Assembly (NCBI GenBank): GCA_900143615.1
Contig: FREU01000002.1
Span: forward strand, 290,663 to 354,662
Direction: 5' to 3'
Length of the DNA: 64,000 nt
DNA from: Rhodobacteraceae bacterium Alg231-30
Lineage (GTDB): Bacteria; Pseudomonadota; Alphaproteobacteria; Rhodobacterales; Rhodobacteraceae
Made by a program: the position numbers and the translations under genes
Notes under the pieces: generated by a model
Told to the model about the DNA's origin: nothing
The model's database searches: none
What the model saw: only the letters and a program-made list of their open reading frames with translations
Shown here: in pieces, positions 53,828-62,980 of the stretch
Layout: every line of letters starts with the position of its first letter
Numbering within the stretch: position 1 is the stretch's first letter

Positions 53828-54894
53828 GTGTCCCCCCGAACCAATGGTGTCAGCGCATGCCACAATGTCGAACGCGCCGCCCCTAACAAGTGATATTTTT
53901 CTACGCGCTCGCGGGCTGCATCTGCGCGCTTTGAATGGTACGCACCGTTATTCAAAAGCCGATGCAACTCTTGCGCAAGGCCAATCGGCGCACCTTGCGC
54001 CAGCAAACCGGCCTCCGCAACAACATCGCAAACCCCCGGACGGTTCTCGGCCACGACAGGCACACCATGTGCTTGCGCTTCCAAATACACCATACCAAAG
54101 GCTTCGTTCACTCCGGGCCATAACAAAACCGATGCCCGACGATAAGCTGCACCCATTTCGGCTGCATCCAACGCTCCGAGAAACTGCACTCGCGGCCCAA
54201 ATGGTCCAAACAAAGCTTCTACATCGGCGCGTACCGGGCCATCGCCTGCGATCTCGACTGCCCAATCACCTTCCAAATGACGCATGGCCTCAGCTGCGAT
54301 TTTGTAGGACCGTAGCTTGTCCCCCGCCCGCATCATTGCCACGATTAGGATAACAGGTTTTCGTGGTGTTGCTGCTTCAGGCAACGCCTCCAGCCCCAGA
54401 AACGGTGCCAAATGCACCAGCTGTTGCCCACCCTTTAGATGATCCCCTAGAGAAACGGAATCCCGGCTGGTCAAATAGAACAAAACCTCCGTCGCATCGC
54501 AGACTTGTTCTGCCTTTTGCTCAAACACATCCCACGGCCCACCGCGCCGTTTGGACGCGCGCGTTGCCTCAGCCACCACATAAGGAATGCCCAGCGCTCG
54601 CGCGACAACAGGACCCAACAAATCAGGCGCCTTGTAGTAGCTGTGATAGGTGACCCACGCGTCCCAGCCACCTTGGTCTACAAGCTCCTCGGCGATACGC
54701 GCGCCTTGATCAATCAACCGCGCCTGAAGCGCTGGATCGCCATGTTTGTCAAAGCTGCGAAACTCGGAGACCAGATCAATAGACCAGTCGGGCCGGGCCA
54801 ATGCGGCCATCACATTGCGGGCCATCGTGCGCTCGCCCGAGGCAACGGGATGGTTTGGGGATTTTAGCGGTGCATAAAAGGCAATCCGACCCAT
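53824..54894 (-). CDS. glycosyltransferase family 4 protein
   Basis: A 356-residue GT-B enzyme. It starts R-I-A-F-Y-A-P-L-K-S-P-N-H-P-V-A-S-G-E-R. The C-domain has V-E-I-A-G-D-G-P-V-R and A-F-G-M-V-Y-L-E-A-Q-A-H-G-V-P-V-V, the GT4 E-x7-E donor site. It is coupled to the histidine phosphatase (ATGA) and lies three bases after the upstream GT gene. Confidence 0.87.
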   Translation of the reverse strand: MGRIAFYAPLKSPNHPVASGERTMARNVMAALARPDWSIDLVSEFRSFDKHGDPALQARLIDQGARIAEELVDQGGWDAWVTYHSYYKAPDLLGPVVARALGIPYVVAEATRASKRRGGPWDVFEQKAEQVCDATEVLFYLTSRDSVSLGDHLKGGQQLVHLAPFLGLEALPEAATPRKPVILIVAMMRAGDKLRSYKIAAEAMRHLEGDWAVEIAGDGPVRADVEALFGPFGPRVQFLGALDAAEMGAAYRRASVLLWPGVNEAFGMVYLEAQAHGVPVVAENRPGVCDVVAEAGLLAQGAPIGLAQELHRLLNNGAYHSKRADAARERVEKYHLLGAARSTLWHALTPLVRGDT

Positions 54895-54897
54895 GCC

Positions 54898-56133
54898 CTA
54901 CGCCCGCTTCAGGCTTTGCAGCCGCTGATCCAGCTGCGCAATACCAGGCTGCATCAAAAAATGCGTTGTCAGGCGGCCATAAGCGGCGTCCGCCATGCGC
55001 ATGCGTTGCGCGGGATCGCGTGCCAACTGTTCCAAGGCCTCCGCCAGCGCCTGTGGCGCATCATCGCTTAGAACACCGTGTTCACCATCCGTGATAAACT
55101 CTGGAATGGCAGAGACGGGTGTGGACAGCAAACACAGCTTTTGACTCGCGGCTTCCATCAAAACATTGGGCAACCCGTCGCGATCACCATCCTCAGCAAT
55201 CCGGCTGGGCAACACAAACACATCCGACGCCCGCATCGCGTCAATCACTTCGGGCTGATCACAGGCGCCACGCCAATCGATACGATCTGCGACACCCAGT
55301 GTCTCAGCTTTGGCCGCCAGCTTTTCTCCCAGATCACCGCCGCCGATATGCTCCCAACGCCAGCTCATATCCTCGGGCAACAACGCCAGCGCGTCGATCA
55401 ACCGATCAAATCCCTTTTTCTCAACCAGTCGCCCAACCGAGAGAAACCGAACAGTCTCAGACACAGGCTTTGGCTCCGGTGGCGCCGGAAAACGGGACAG
55501 ATCAAGCCCATGGTAAATCAACTCAACCCGATCAGGTCGATCAGCCAGATCTGCCAGATGCCGTGCGCCAATGCCGGTGCAGGTCGCCAAAAACGCCGCG
55601 CCGTACGTGGCCTCTTGCAGCTTTTCGCGCTTTTCCCATTCGGGTGACGTCCAGATGTCTTTGGCATGGGCCGACACTGACCACGGCATGTCCCGCAATA
55701 TCGCCGCATAACGTGCCACCGACGCGGGCGTGTGCATGAAATGCGCATACAGCGCGTCGATGTCTTCGCTCAGCTCATTCGCTAACACGCAGGCTTGGCC
55801 AAAGCGGCGCACGCGGTTGCGTGTGCCATCACGGCGTAAATCCCGCCACCAAACCCCAAAAGCCTTGGCAAATCCGCGCCGTCTCATCGATCCGAATACG
55901 CCACGCAAAACGCGCAGCGGTTCTTGATGCAGGTATTCCGGCAAATAGTTCACGTGCGCCGTCAGCCGCGCATGCAACGGGTGGCGTTTCTTGTCCGTTG
56001 GAAACCGCAGCGACCACAACTCCAACGCATAACCTGCCTCTTCTAAGGCAACCAGTTCTTGCGCAATAAAGGTCTCTGATAGACGTGGCCATCCTTTGAC
56101 CACCACCGCCAGCCTAGGCCGTTCTGTTGTCAT
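54898..56133 (-). CDS. glycosyltransferase family 4 protein (WcaL/colanic-acid-like)
   Basis: A 411-residue GT4 enzyme. K-G-W-P-R-L-S-E-T-F-I-A-Q-E near the N-terminus is the pattern seen in colanic-acid WcaL-like transferases. The C-domain has L-S-V-G-R-L-V-E-K-K-G-F-D and D-G-L-P-N-V-L-M-E-A-A-S-Q. It overlaps the upstream GT gene by four bases. Confidence 0.88.
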   Translation of the reverse strand: MTTERPRLAVVVKGWPRLSETFIAQELVALEEAGYALELWSLRFPTDKKRHPLHARLTAHVNYLPEYLHQEPLRVLRGVFGSMRRRGFAKAFGVWWRDLRRDGTRNRVRRFGQACVLANELSEDIDALYAHFMHTPASVARYAAILRDMPWSVSAHAKDIWTSPEWEKREKLQEATYGAAFLATCTGIGARHLADLADRPDRVELIYHGLDLSRFPAPPEPKPVSETVRFLSVGRLVEKKGFDRLIDALALLPEDMSWRWEHIGGGDLGEKLAAKAETLGVADRIDWRGACDQPEVIDAMRASDVFVLPSRIAEDGDRDGLPNVLMEAASQKLCLLSTPVSAIPEFITDGEHGVLSDDAPQALAEALEQLARDPAQRMRMADAAYGRLTTHFLMQPGIAQLDQRLQSLKRA

Positions 56134-57377
56134 GCCACGCCTTGTGCCTTTTGCAGTCCAAGCATCTCAAGCGCGCGCGCCGAGACAAAATCCAACCCAT
56201 CCAAAAGCCCGGGCACAAAGGCCGACGACGGTTTTGGTTGTGAAGGCAATTCCTGAATGGCTTTGATCATGGCCTCGGTGGTCAGGCCATCGCGCCATTT
56301 GTCCAATACCCGCACCAGCCCCAACTCTTCGGCGCGATGGGCGCGGATATATTGCTCAAGCCGTGGACGGGTTCGTGGCACAATCACAGCAGGTTTATCA
56401 AACGACAACACTTCGCAGAAGGTGTTGTAGCCGCCCATGCAGACAATGCCTTGCGCGCCTTCCACAAGGTTTTCCATCCGGCTGTCAAAGCCTGTCGTTT
56501 CCACACGCCCGTTGAGCGCATCAACGCGGGCTTCAAATTCCGCGCGCGCAGGCCCCGACAAAAACGGGCCGTAGACCAGCACGGCCTTAGGAGACAATTT
56601 CGGATCCTGCTCATAGGCGGACAACACGAGGTTGACCATGCTTGCCCCGTCACCACCACCACCTGGCGTGACAAGGATATAGGGCTCAGATGGGACGTCG
56701 CCTTCGCTCAACTCATCACGATGCAGATAGCCCGTGAATTTCATCTTCGAGCGAAACCCCGCGGACAAATCCAATCCCTCGGTGGGATCAAAGAACGAGC
56801 GCAACCCATAGACCCACGTCTCGTCATAGAACTCCTCAGCCGCCTCAACAGCGCGCTTGCGGTCCCATTCGGCCTTCAGAACTTCGGCCTCATCCAGAAC
56901 GTCGCGTAGACCCAGCACAATATGCGCCTTACGCTTTTCACTCAGCCACTCCAGCGCGGGCAAAAGCTCTCCGCGAAATCCGGTTGGCTCTTTGTCCACA
57001 ATCAGAATGTCAGGGTCAAAGTTCTCAGCAGTTGATTTGATAATGCCTGCCCGCAGGGCAGTGGTTTCATCAATATCCAGCCCCATACGCTCGGATTCAT
57101 AGTTCCCGTCCGCTGTTTTGGTCACACCCGGCAAACGGATATGATCAACCCGCTCAGGGAACGTAAAACGCCCTGCCACAGGCGAACCGGTCAGGATCAA
57201 CGCCGAAATACTGGTATCCGCATGGGTTATGGCACTGGCCAAGGCGCGCGAGCGGCGCAAATGGCCAAGGCCAAAGGTATCATGGCTGTAAAACAGCACC
57301 CGCGGCGACGTCTTACGCGCGGCATTCCCTTTTATCGAAATCGCTTCAGACACTGAAATGCCCCGCCAATCGCTCAC
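56130..57377 (-). CDS. MurG-like glycosyltransferase
   Basis: A 415-residue protein of MurG-like type. F-Y-S-H-D-T-F-G-L-G-H-L-R-R-S is the GxGHxxR loop; V-T-P-G-G-G-G-D-G and M-G-G-Y-N-T-F-C-E-V-L bind the donor. It lies one base downstream of the dehydrogenase gene. Some relatives are annotated only as 'glycosyltransferase family protein', so the activity is probable, not certain. Confidence 0.83.
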   Translation of the reverse strand: MSDWRGISVSEAISIKGNAARKTSPRVLFYSHDTFGLGHLRRSRALASAITHADTSISALILTGSPVAGRFTFPERVDHIRLPGVTKTADGNYESERMGLDIDETTALRAGIIKSTAENFDPDILIVDKEPTGFRGELLPALEWLSEKRKAHIVLGLRDVLDEAEVLKAEWDRKRAVEAAEEFYDETWVYGLRSFFDPTEGLDLSAGFRSKMKFTGYLHRDELSEGDVPSEPYILVTPGGGGDGASMVNLVLSAYEQDPKLSPKAVLVYGPFLSGPARAEFEARVDALNGRVETTGFDSRMENLVEGAQGIVCMGGYNTFCEVLSFDKPAVIVPRTRPRLEQYIRAHRAEELGLVRVLDKWRDGLTTEAMIKAIQELPSQPKPSSAFVPGLLDGLDFVSARALEMLGLQKAQGVA

Positions 57378-58652
57378 TTACAGGCGCAGGTCCGACTCGG
57401 ACCGCTCCAAAACCCCTTTGATATCGTAGAGCAAAACATCGCTTTTTCCGAGCGCTCTTATTGCCCTGCCGCCCATCGCCTTGAATTCATCATGCGATAC
57501 AGCAATCACGATACCGTCGTAATCTGCCGCCGGTGCCTCCACCGTCGAAATTCCATATTGTTGCATCATGTCATCCGAATTGACCCAAGGGTCCCAAACA
57601 TCGACGTCCGCCGAAAAGCTCTGCAACTCCTCCACAATGTCCGCCACACGTGTGTTGCGAATATCTGCGCAGTTCTCTTTAAATGTGAATCCCATGACCA
57701 AAACGCGCGCCCCCGATGGATTGGTGCCACGCGTTAGCATCGCCTTGACCATCTGCTGCGCCACATGACGCCCCATATGATCATTGATCCGGCGTCCTGC
57801 CAAAATCACTTCGGGGTGATAGCCCAACTGCTCTGCGCGATACGTCAGATAATACGGATCGACACCGATACAATGCCCGCCCACGAGACCTGGCTTAAAC
57901 GGTAGGAAATTCCACTTTGTGCCCGCGGCCTCTAGCACCTCAAGTGTATCCAGACCAAGGCGTGAGAAAATCAGCGAAAACTCATTGACCAGCGCAATGT
58001 TCAAATCACGCTGCGTGTTTTCGATCACCTTGGCGGCTTCGGCGGTCTTGATCGAACTCGCACGGTGCAAACCCGCCTTGACCACAGGCGCATAAATCGC
58101 TTCGACCCGATCCAACGTGGCCTCATCCTGCGCCGAAATCACCTTGACCACGCTCTCCATCGAATGCTCGGCATCGCCAGGGTTCACCCGCTCAGGTGAA
58201 TAGGCCATCTTGATTTGAGAATAGGGCTCAAGCCCGCTGTGTTTTGCCAACTCTGGCGCGCAAATGTCTTCGGTGACGCCGGGATAGACGGTGGACTCAA
58301 GGATCACCAAAGCATTGGGTGTCAGATGCTCGGCTATGGTCTTACACGCGCCGCGCACGGCGGTCAGGTCCGGCGCTTTGGCGTCGGTAATGGGCGTTGG
58401 CACCGTGATGACAAAAACCGTCGCGCCGGACAAATCAGAGGCAGATTGGCTGAATTTAATCGTGCTTTGGACGATTGACTCGCTGGCGACTTCCCCGTTG
58501 GGGTCGACACCTCGCAACAGACCTTCAATCAACTTTTCATTGGTATCATACCCAACGACGTCAAATCCTGCGCGCGCCAACCCAAGGGCAAGCGGCAGGC
58601 CGACATAGCCCAATCCTAAGACGGCAATTTTCTCTTGATGTGCTTGGCTCAC
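57378..58652 (-). CDS. UDP-N-acetylhexosamine 6-dehydrogenase (TviB/WbpO-type nucleotide-sugar dehydrogenase)
   Basis: A protein of about 424 residues. The Rossmann motif V-L-G-L-G-Y-V-G-L-P-L is N-terminal, the oxidative Cys is in G-G-H-C-I-G-V-D-P-Y-Y-L, and A-G-R-R-I-N-D-H-M-G follows. That last pair of motifs is typical of the TviB/WbpO branch acting on UDP-GlcNAc or UDP-GalNAc rather than UDP-glucose. It would supply a HexNAc-uronic acid to the transferases downstream. GTG 58652 is preferred over TTG 58730. First gene of the operon, divergent from the MscS gene. Confidence 0.88.
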   Translation of the reverse strand: MSQAHQEKIAVLGLGYVGLPLALGLARAGFDVVGYDTNEKLIEGLLRGVDPNGEVASESIVQSTIKFSQSASDLSGATVFVITVPTPITDAKAPDLTAVRGACKTIAEHLTPNALVILESTVYPGVTEDICAPELAKHSGLEPYSQIKMAYSPERVNPGDAEHSMESVVKVISAQDEATLDRVEAIYAPVVKAGLHRASSIKTAEAAKVIENTQRDLNIALVNEFSLIFSRLGLDTLEVLEAAGTKWNFLPFKPGLVGGHCIGVDPYYLTYRAEQLGYHPEVILAGRRINDHMGRHVAQQMVKAMLTRGTNPSGARVLVMGFTFKENCADIRNTRVADIVEELQSFSADVDVWDPWVNSDDMMQQYGISTVEAPAADYDGIVIAVSHDEFKAMGGRAIRALGKSDVLLYDIKGVLERSESDLRL

Positions 58653-58879
58653 TCTGGTCGTGCCCCTCAGCCTTCCTCTGCCTTTCAGCAAGGATTCGCT
58701 ATCGGACTTAGGTCCTGATGTCACGCCCAAAACCTGACAATTCGCGTCGATCGCATCATTGGGTGCGCACCAATTCCGTCACATGTCACAAAAATGCACG
58801 AACCTCTGAAACAATGACATTTGCCCGAAGGCCGCGTTCGCGCTAAGCCACATTGTAATTGATAGGGAATTATTCTGCC

Positions 58880-61249
58880 ATGCTGCGCATTTTGTTTTCA
58901 ATTTTGTTTATGTGCCTTTGTCTCACGACAGGAATAGTGCACGCGCAAGACACTGCTGAAATTTCCGAGAGCAACACCAATGCAGCGATGTCACAAATTG
59001 TGCAGGAGGCTGCTCAAAATGGCATGACCGTGATCGTGCTGGACGCAAACGGAAATGCCGTTAGCACCGACACGGTTGACGATGTCGACGCCGCCTCAAA
59101 CGATGACCACTCCGCAAACAGTAAAACTGCCGTGATGCGGGCACAGTCGCAGATTGACGATTTTAAATCCGTGCTGTCTCAACGGCTTGACGCCTTGCCC
59201 GCCGCCGTCGCCGAAGTGCTCTTTATCCTGCGCGCTTCAAGCCCTGACGGCACTATATTTGCATTCTTCGAAGCCTTTTTGTGGACCAGCCTGTTTTTGT
59301 TCATCGGCTATATCTTTTCAGGCAAAGTCTACGGACGGCGCATCGCTGCACGTTTTGTCGTTCCTTTGATCAAAGACGCCCCACAGGGCTATTCCGAAAA
59401 ACTGCCGTTTCTCGTGGTGCGGTTTTTCGCAGGCGTCATTGGGGTCGCCGTGGCCGTAGCCGTAGGCCTATTGGTTGCTGGGATCGTCAAAGGTCCCTCA
59501 GATGACAGCGCAATCCGCTTTACGGTAACAACCATCATTGCCGCCTATGTGCTCAGTATGCTTGTCGCGCTGACATGGCGCATGATCCTTTCGCCATATT
59601 TGCAGCAATACAGAATTCCGTCTTTATCCACAAAAGATGCGCGCCGCTTGCACCTCTGGGTTTGCGCCCTAGGCGCCATGGACATTTGCACGATGCTCTT
59701 TGGCCAATGGCTCAATGAGCTGGGGCTCAACTATGATGTCTACGCTCTCATGACCCTTGCTTTGACCACCGTATTTGCACTGGCAAACGTTGCGATGGTT
59801 CTGGTCAACCGCATCGCGATATCGCGCGCTATCCGCAATGGACGCGACCCGGATGATGTCACCTTTGCAACTCGCTGGGCCAGCATGCTCTGGGCTCCGG
59901 CGTTTATCATTTACGTTGGCTATGGCTGGGCAGAACAAGCCTTTGATCTTGTCCTTGGTCAGGACACCTCAATCCCTCTGATCGCCGGAGCTTATATCAT
60001 CTTCACCTCGGTGATCGTGGTCTATGCCACGATCAACTTTGCGATCGAGCGCTATTTCCAACGCTACCGCAACATTCAGGAAATGAATGACACCGCCGAA
60101 GCCCTACGCGACGAAATCGAGGATGACGGCATCATCAGCGAAGAACAGGAAGAAGAGCTCGCTGAAATCGAGGACTTTCTAGATCATCGCAGAATAAACA
60201 CCTTCGAAGAACTCGCGCGTCGTGTCTCTGGTATTTTAGCGCTGGTGGCGGGGCTCTATGCGACCATCCGCATCTTTGGTGCTCAGGACCTGATGGCCGC
60301 AACCAACCGCTACGAGCGTTTTCTGGACGTCGTTGTTATCTTGTTCATCGGATACATCGTGTTTCATGTCTTCCGTATTTGGATCGACACCAAAATTCGC
60401 GATGAGCAAGGGGATGAAGGCGAAGAAGCCGAGCTTGGAGATGAAGGCGGCGCCAATAGTGCCAGCCGCCTTGCAACGCTGTTGCCTCTGTTTCGCAGCA
60501 TCATCTTGATTGTGATTATTGTCACGATCGCGCTGATTGCCTTGCTGGAAATGGGCGTCAACGTCAGCCCCTTGTTTGCCGGTGCTGGTGTTGTGGGCTT
60601 GGCCGTCGGCTTTGGCGCGCAATCTCTGGTTCGGGACATTTTCTCCGGCGCGTTTTTCCTGTTCGATGATGCCTTCCGCAAAGGCGAATACATCGACATC
60701 GGCTCGGTCAAAGGTACGGTTGAAAAAATCTCGGTCCGCTCGTTCCAGTTGCGCCACCACCTCGGCCCGCTGCACACAATCCCATTTGGTGAAATTCAAT
60801 TCCTCACCAACTATTCCCGCGATTGGGTGATCATGAAACTCAAACTCCGCGTGACCTACGACACCGATGTCGAGCGCGTACGCAAACTGATCAAGAAACT
60901 TGGCCTCGAGCTGCTGGACGACCCGGTGATTGGCCACAACTTCATCCAACCGCTGAAATCCCAAGGCGTGGTTGAAATGCAGGATTCAGCCATGATCATC
61001 CGCGTGAAGTTCATGACCAAACCCGGTGATCAATGGCTGGTGCGCAAAAAAGTCTACCAAGATATCCGCGATTTGTTTGAACGTGAAGGCATCCACTTTG
61101 CCCACCGCGAAGTCACTGTCCGGATCGCCGACGGCAAATCCGAGGAAGACCTGACGCCTAAACAACGTGAAGCAGTGGCCGGCGCCGTAGAAGCCGCCAT
61201 AGACGAAGACGGCCTTTTGGATGACGGCGATGGCGGCGACGACCGTTAG
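58880..61249 (+). CDS. large MscS-family mechanosensitive channel
   Basis: A precursor of about 789 residues: signal peptide (to about H-A-Q, 23), a periplasmic helical region, about ten helices, an acidic coil (about 415-435, E-rich) and a C-terminal MscS domain. The pore stretch is G-A-G-V-V-G-L-A-V-G-F-G-A-Q-S-L-V-R. The long N-part resembles MscK/YbdG-type channels. An acidic tail (D-D-G-D-G-G-D-D) ends it. ATG 58880 is used; TTG 58859 adds seven residues. It is divergent from the glycan operon, with a hairpin after the stop. Confidence 0.9.
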   Translation: MLRILFSILFMCLCLTTGIVHAQDTAEISESNTNAAMSQIVQEAAQNGMTVIVLDANGNAVSTDTVDDVDAASNDDHSANSKTAVMRAQSQIDDFKSVLSQRLDALPAAVAEVLFILRASSPDGTIFAFFEAFLWTSLFLFIGYIFSGKVYGRRIAARFVVPLIKDAPQGYSEKLPFLVVRFFAGVIGVAVAVAVGLLVAGIVKGPSDDSAIRFTVTTIIAAYVLSMLVALTWRMILSPYLQQYRIPSLSTKDARRLHLWVCALGAMDICTMLFGQWLNELGLNYDVYALMTLALTTVFALANVAMVLVNRIAISRAIRNGRDPDDVTFATRWASMLWAPAFIIYVGYGWAEQAFDLVLGQDTSIPLIAGAYIIFTSVIVVYATINFAIERYFQRYRNIQEMNDTAEALRDEIEDDGIISEEQEEELAEIEDFLDHRRINTFEELARRVSGILALVAGLYATIRIFGAQDLMAATNRYERFLDVVVILFIGYIVFHVFRIWIDTKIRDEQGDEGEEAELGDEGGANSASRLATLLPLFRSIILIVIIVTIALIALLEMGVNVSPLFAGAGVVGLAVGFGAQSLVRDIFSGAFFLFDDAFRKGEYIDIGSVKGTVEKISVRSFQLRHHLGPLHTIPFGEIQFLTNYSRDWVIMKLKLRVTYDTDVERVRKLIKKLGLELLDDPVIGHNFIQPLKSQGVVEMQDSAMIIRVKFMTKPGDQWLVRKKVYQDIRDLFEREGIHFAHREVTVRIADGKSEEDLTPKQREAVAGAVEAAIDEDGLLDDGDGGDDR

Positions 61250-61280
61250 TCCAGCGCAGCTATCACATCAACAAGATAAC

Positions 61281-61304
61281 CGCCAAGCTGATGCCAGCTT
61301 GGCG
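61281..61304. terminator. hairpin between convergent mscS and ccdA-like genes
   Basis: CGCCAAGCTG and CAGCTTGGCG form a perfect 10-bp stem with loop ATGC, located between the two stops (61249 and 61307). No T-run follows on either strand, so it is a probable bidirectional terminator of uncertain strength. Confidence 0.6.
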
Positions 61305-61306
61305 TG

Positions 61307-62722
61307 CTATTGCGACAGTCCCAGATAGGGATAGACGGCATCGCTCAGAGTGTGGAAATTATCCGTGATCAACGCAATTCCGAATAAGATCATGACAACC
61401 GATCCGATCAGCCCGATAGATTTTGAATGGCGCGACACCAAGTGGAATAGCGGCTGCATTCTTGTGAAAAACAAAGCCGCCAGCATGAACGGAACAGCAA
61501 CTCCTGCGGCGAACAGCCCCATGACCGCAGCCCCCACATAAGGGCTACCCAAAGCGCCGACATAGATAAACAATGTTCCGATAATGGCCCCGCCAAAGCA
61601 GGACAGGCACCCCAAGGAAAACGCGATCGACACCAACACGGTTCCCAAAACGCCGCGCGTTTTCATTTTTTCGATCAAACCTGCGCCGGGTATGCGGCAC
61701 ATCATCGGCGCACGCGACCGTATCCCCATCCAGAGCCCAAAGACGATGACGATGACACCGGACCCGATGGCAATCGGGCGGGAATAGAAGGCAAACAGCA
61801 GCTGGGCTTCCTTTCCCATGACCCCGATAAATGCGCCAGCCAAGGTGAAAAGCCACACATAACCGACGACAAATCCGGCGGCGGCCAAGAACACCTTGCG
61901 TCGCATTTCCCGCGAGATTGTCTGACCATTCGCGACTTCCTGTGCGGTAAGCCCCCCTAAGGTCGCCAAGAAAATGACGGCGAGCTGCAACAGGCAAGGC
62001 GTCAAAACGGCGGCCATCAGACCGGCAGAAAGGGAAAATAGCATCGCCGTTGTGAATGTGTTCCGCGACCGCAGATCTTCCGGAACTATAAGGGGCACAG
62101 GCCACTCGAATTCGACCGAGACATGGTTGTCCAGTCCTTCGCCCATGCGCAGCCACTCATTTGCCAACACCAGTTTGAGTTTAGTACCCTCGGTAAGGTC
62201 GATGGGTCTGCCAGTATCGTCAAATTTGGAAAAACTGACGGTGGTCATGCGGTGGTGCTCCACCAAATCCGGCCCATCTGTTTCTTCGGGGAAGAAATAC
62301 TTCCCGTCGATTTCCAGATAGGCGTTGGGAACACGTCCGGGTAAATTGCCGGTGTGAACATCCTCCCACAAGAAAAACACAAAATTTCGGTCTGGCCTGT
62401 AATCGTCAACCGCAGACCCGCGACTGGCAAATTCAAAATACTCATCCGTCGCGTAAAGCGCCTTGATCGTCGTACCCCCGGGAACAAAAACCAGACGGGA
62501 CAGAAAGTTCGTCAGATTGTTTTGGACACCCAAACGCTCTGATTGCACATCCACGCCTGTTTCATAGAGCATGTCCTTGCCGCTCATATAGTACGGAAAA
62601 ACAAGCCACGAAAACGCGATCACAAGCACAGCGATCATACCCAGTACCGGCGTCATGGCCTTGCCAAGTGAATGGAACCGGCTTTTGAACGGCAGAGAAT
62701 GACTGGTAATATCTGAGGGCAT
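61307..62722 (-). CDS. CcdA/DsbD-like transmembrane protein with large periplasmic domain
   Basis: A 471-residue membrane protein. One N-terminal helix (about 25-45) is followed by a periplasmic region of about 180 residues, then eight or so helices carrying the redox pair motifs T-P-C-L-L-Q-L and C-L-S-C-F-G-G of the CcdA/DsbD family. It probably passes electrons across the membrane to a periplasmic acceptor. ATG 62722 is chosen for GGAG six bases upstream. The extra domain is not the usual DsbD thioredoxin-like part. No partner thioredoxin gene is adjacent. Confidence 0.8.
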   Translation of the reverse strand: MPSDITSHSLPFKSRFHSLGKAMTPVLGMIAVLVIAFSWLVFPYYMSGKDMLYETGVDVQSERLGVQNNLTNFLSRLVFVPGGTTIKALYATDEYFEFASRGSAVDDYRPDRNFVFFLWEDVHTGNLPGRVPNAYLEIDGKYFFPEETDGPDLVEHHRMTTVSFSKFDDTGRPIDLTEGTKLKLVLANEWLRMGEGLDNHVSVEFEWPVPLIVPEDLRSRNTFTTAMLFSLSAGLMAAVLTPCLLQLAVIFLATLGGLTAQEVANGQTISREMRRKVFLAAAGFVVGYVWLFTLAGAFIGVMGKEAQLLFAFYSRPIAIGSGVIVIVFGLWMGIRSRAPMMCRIPGAGLIEKMKTRGVLGTVLVSIAFSLGCLSCFGGAIIGTLFIYVGALGSPYVGAAVMGLFAAGVAVPFMLAALFFTRMQPLFHLVSRHSKSIGLIGSVVMILFGIALITDNFHTLSDAVYPYLGLSQ

Positions 62723-62746
62723 AAGGCGCTCCATCGCATCAGTTGG

Positions 62747-62771
62747 GCTAGGGCAGTGCTCGCACCCTAGC
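62747..62771. promoter_or_regulatory. perfect inverted repeat between the ccdA-like and araC genes
   Basis: GCTAGGG (62747-62753) and CCCTAGC (62765-62771) form a perfect 7-bp inverted repeat with an 11-base spacer. It lies 25-49 bases before the ccdA-like start and about 210 before the araC start. It is a plausible operator for the divergent AraC protein. Confidence 0.5.
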
Positions 62772-62980
62772 GCTCAAGTGATGTGCAAATTTTACCACCA
62801 CGCTCATCATTCTTGCCCGGGACTGCCCATCACACGCCTAAGCGAAATTTTGCTCAAGGACGACTATGCGACCAATTCCCCAGTGGAGTTCAAATCGATC
62901 AGCGTCAAAATGACGTATCACTCGGGTTGCACCCCCGAAACTACATGGCTGCCCTGATGTCAGGCATAAGGAAATATTTG

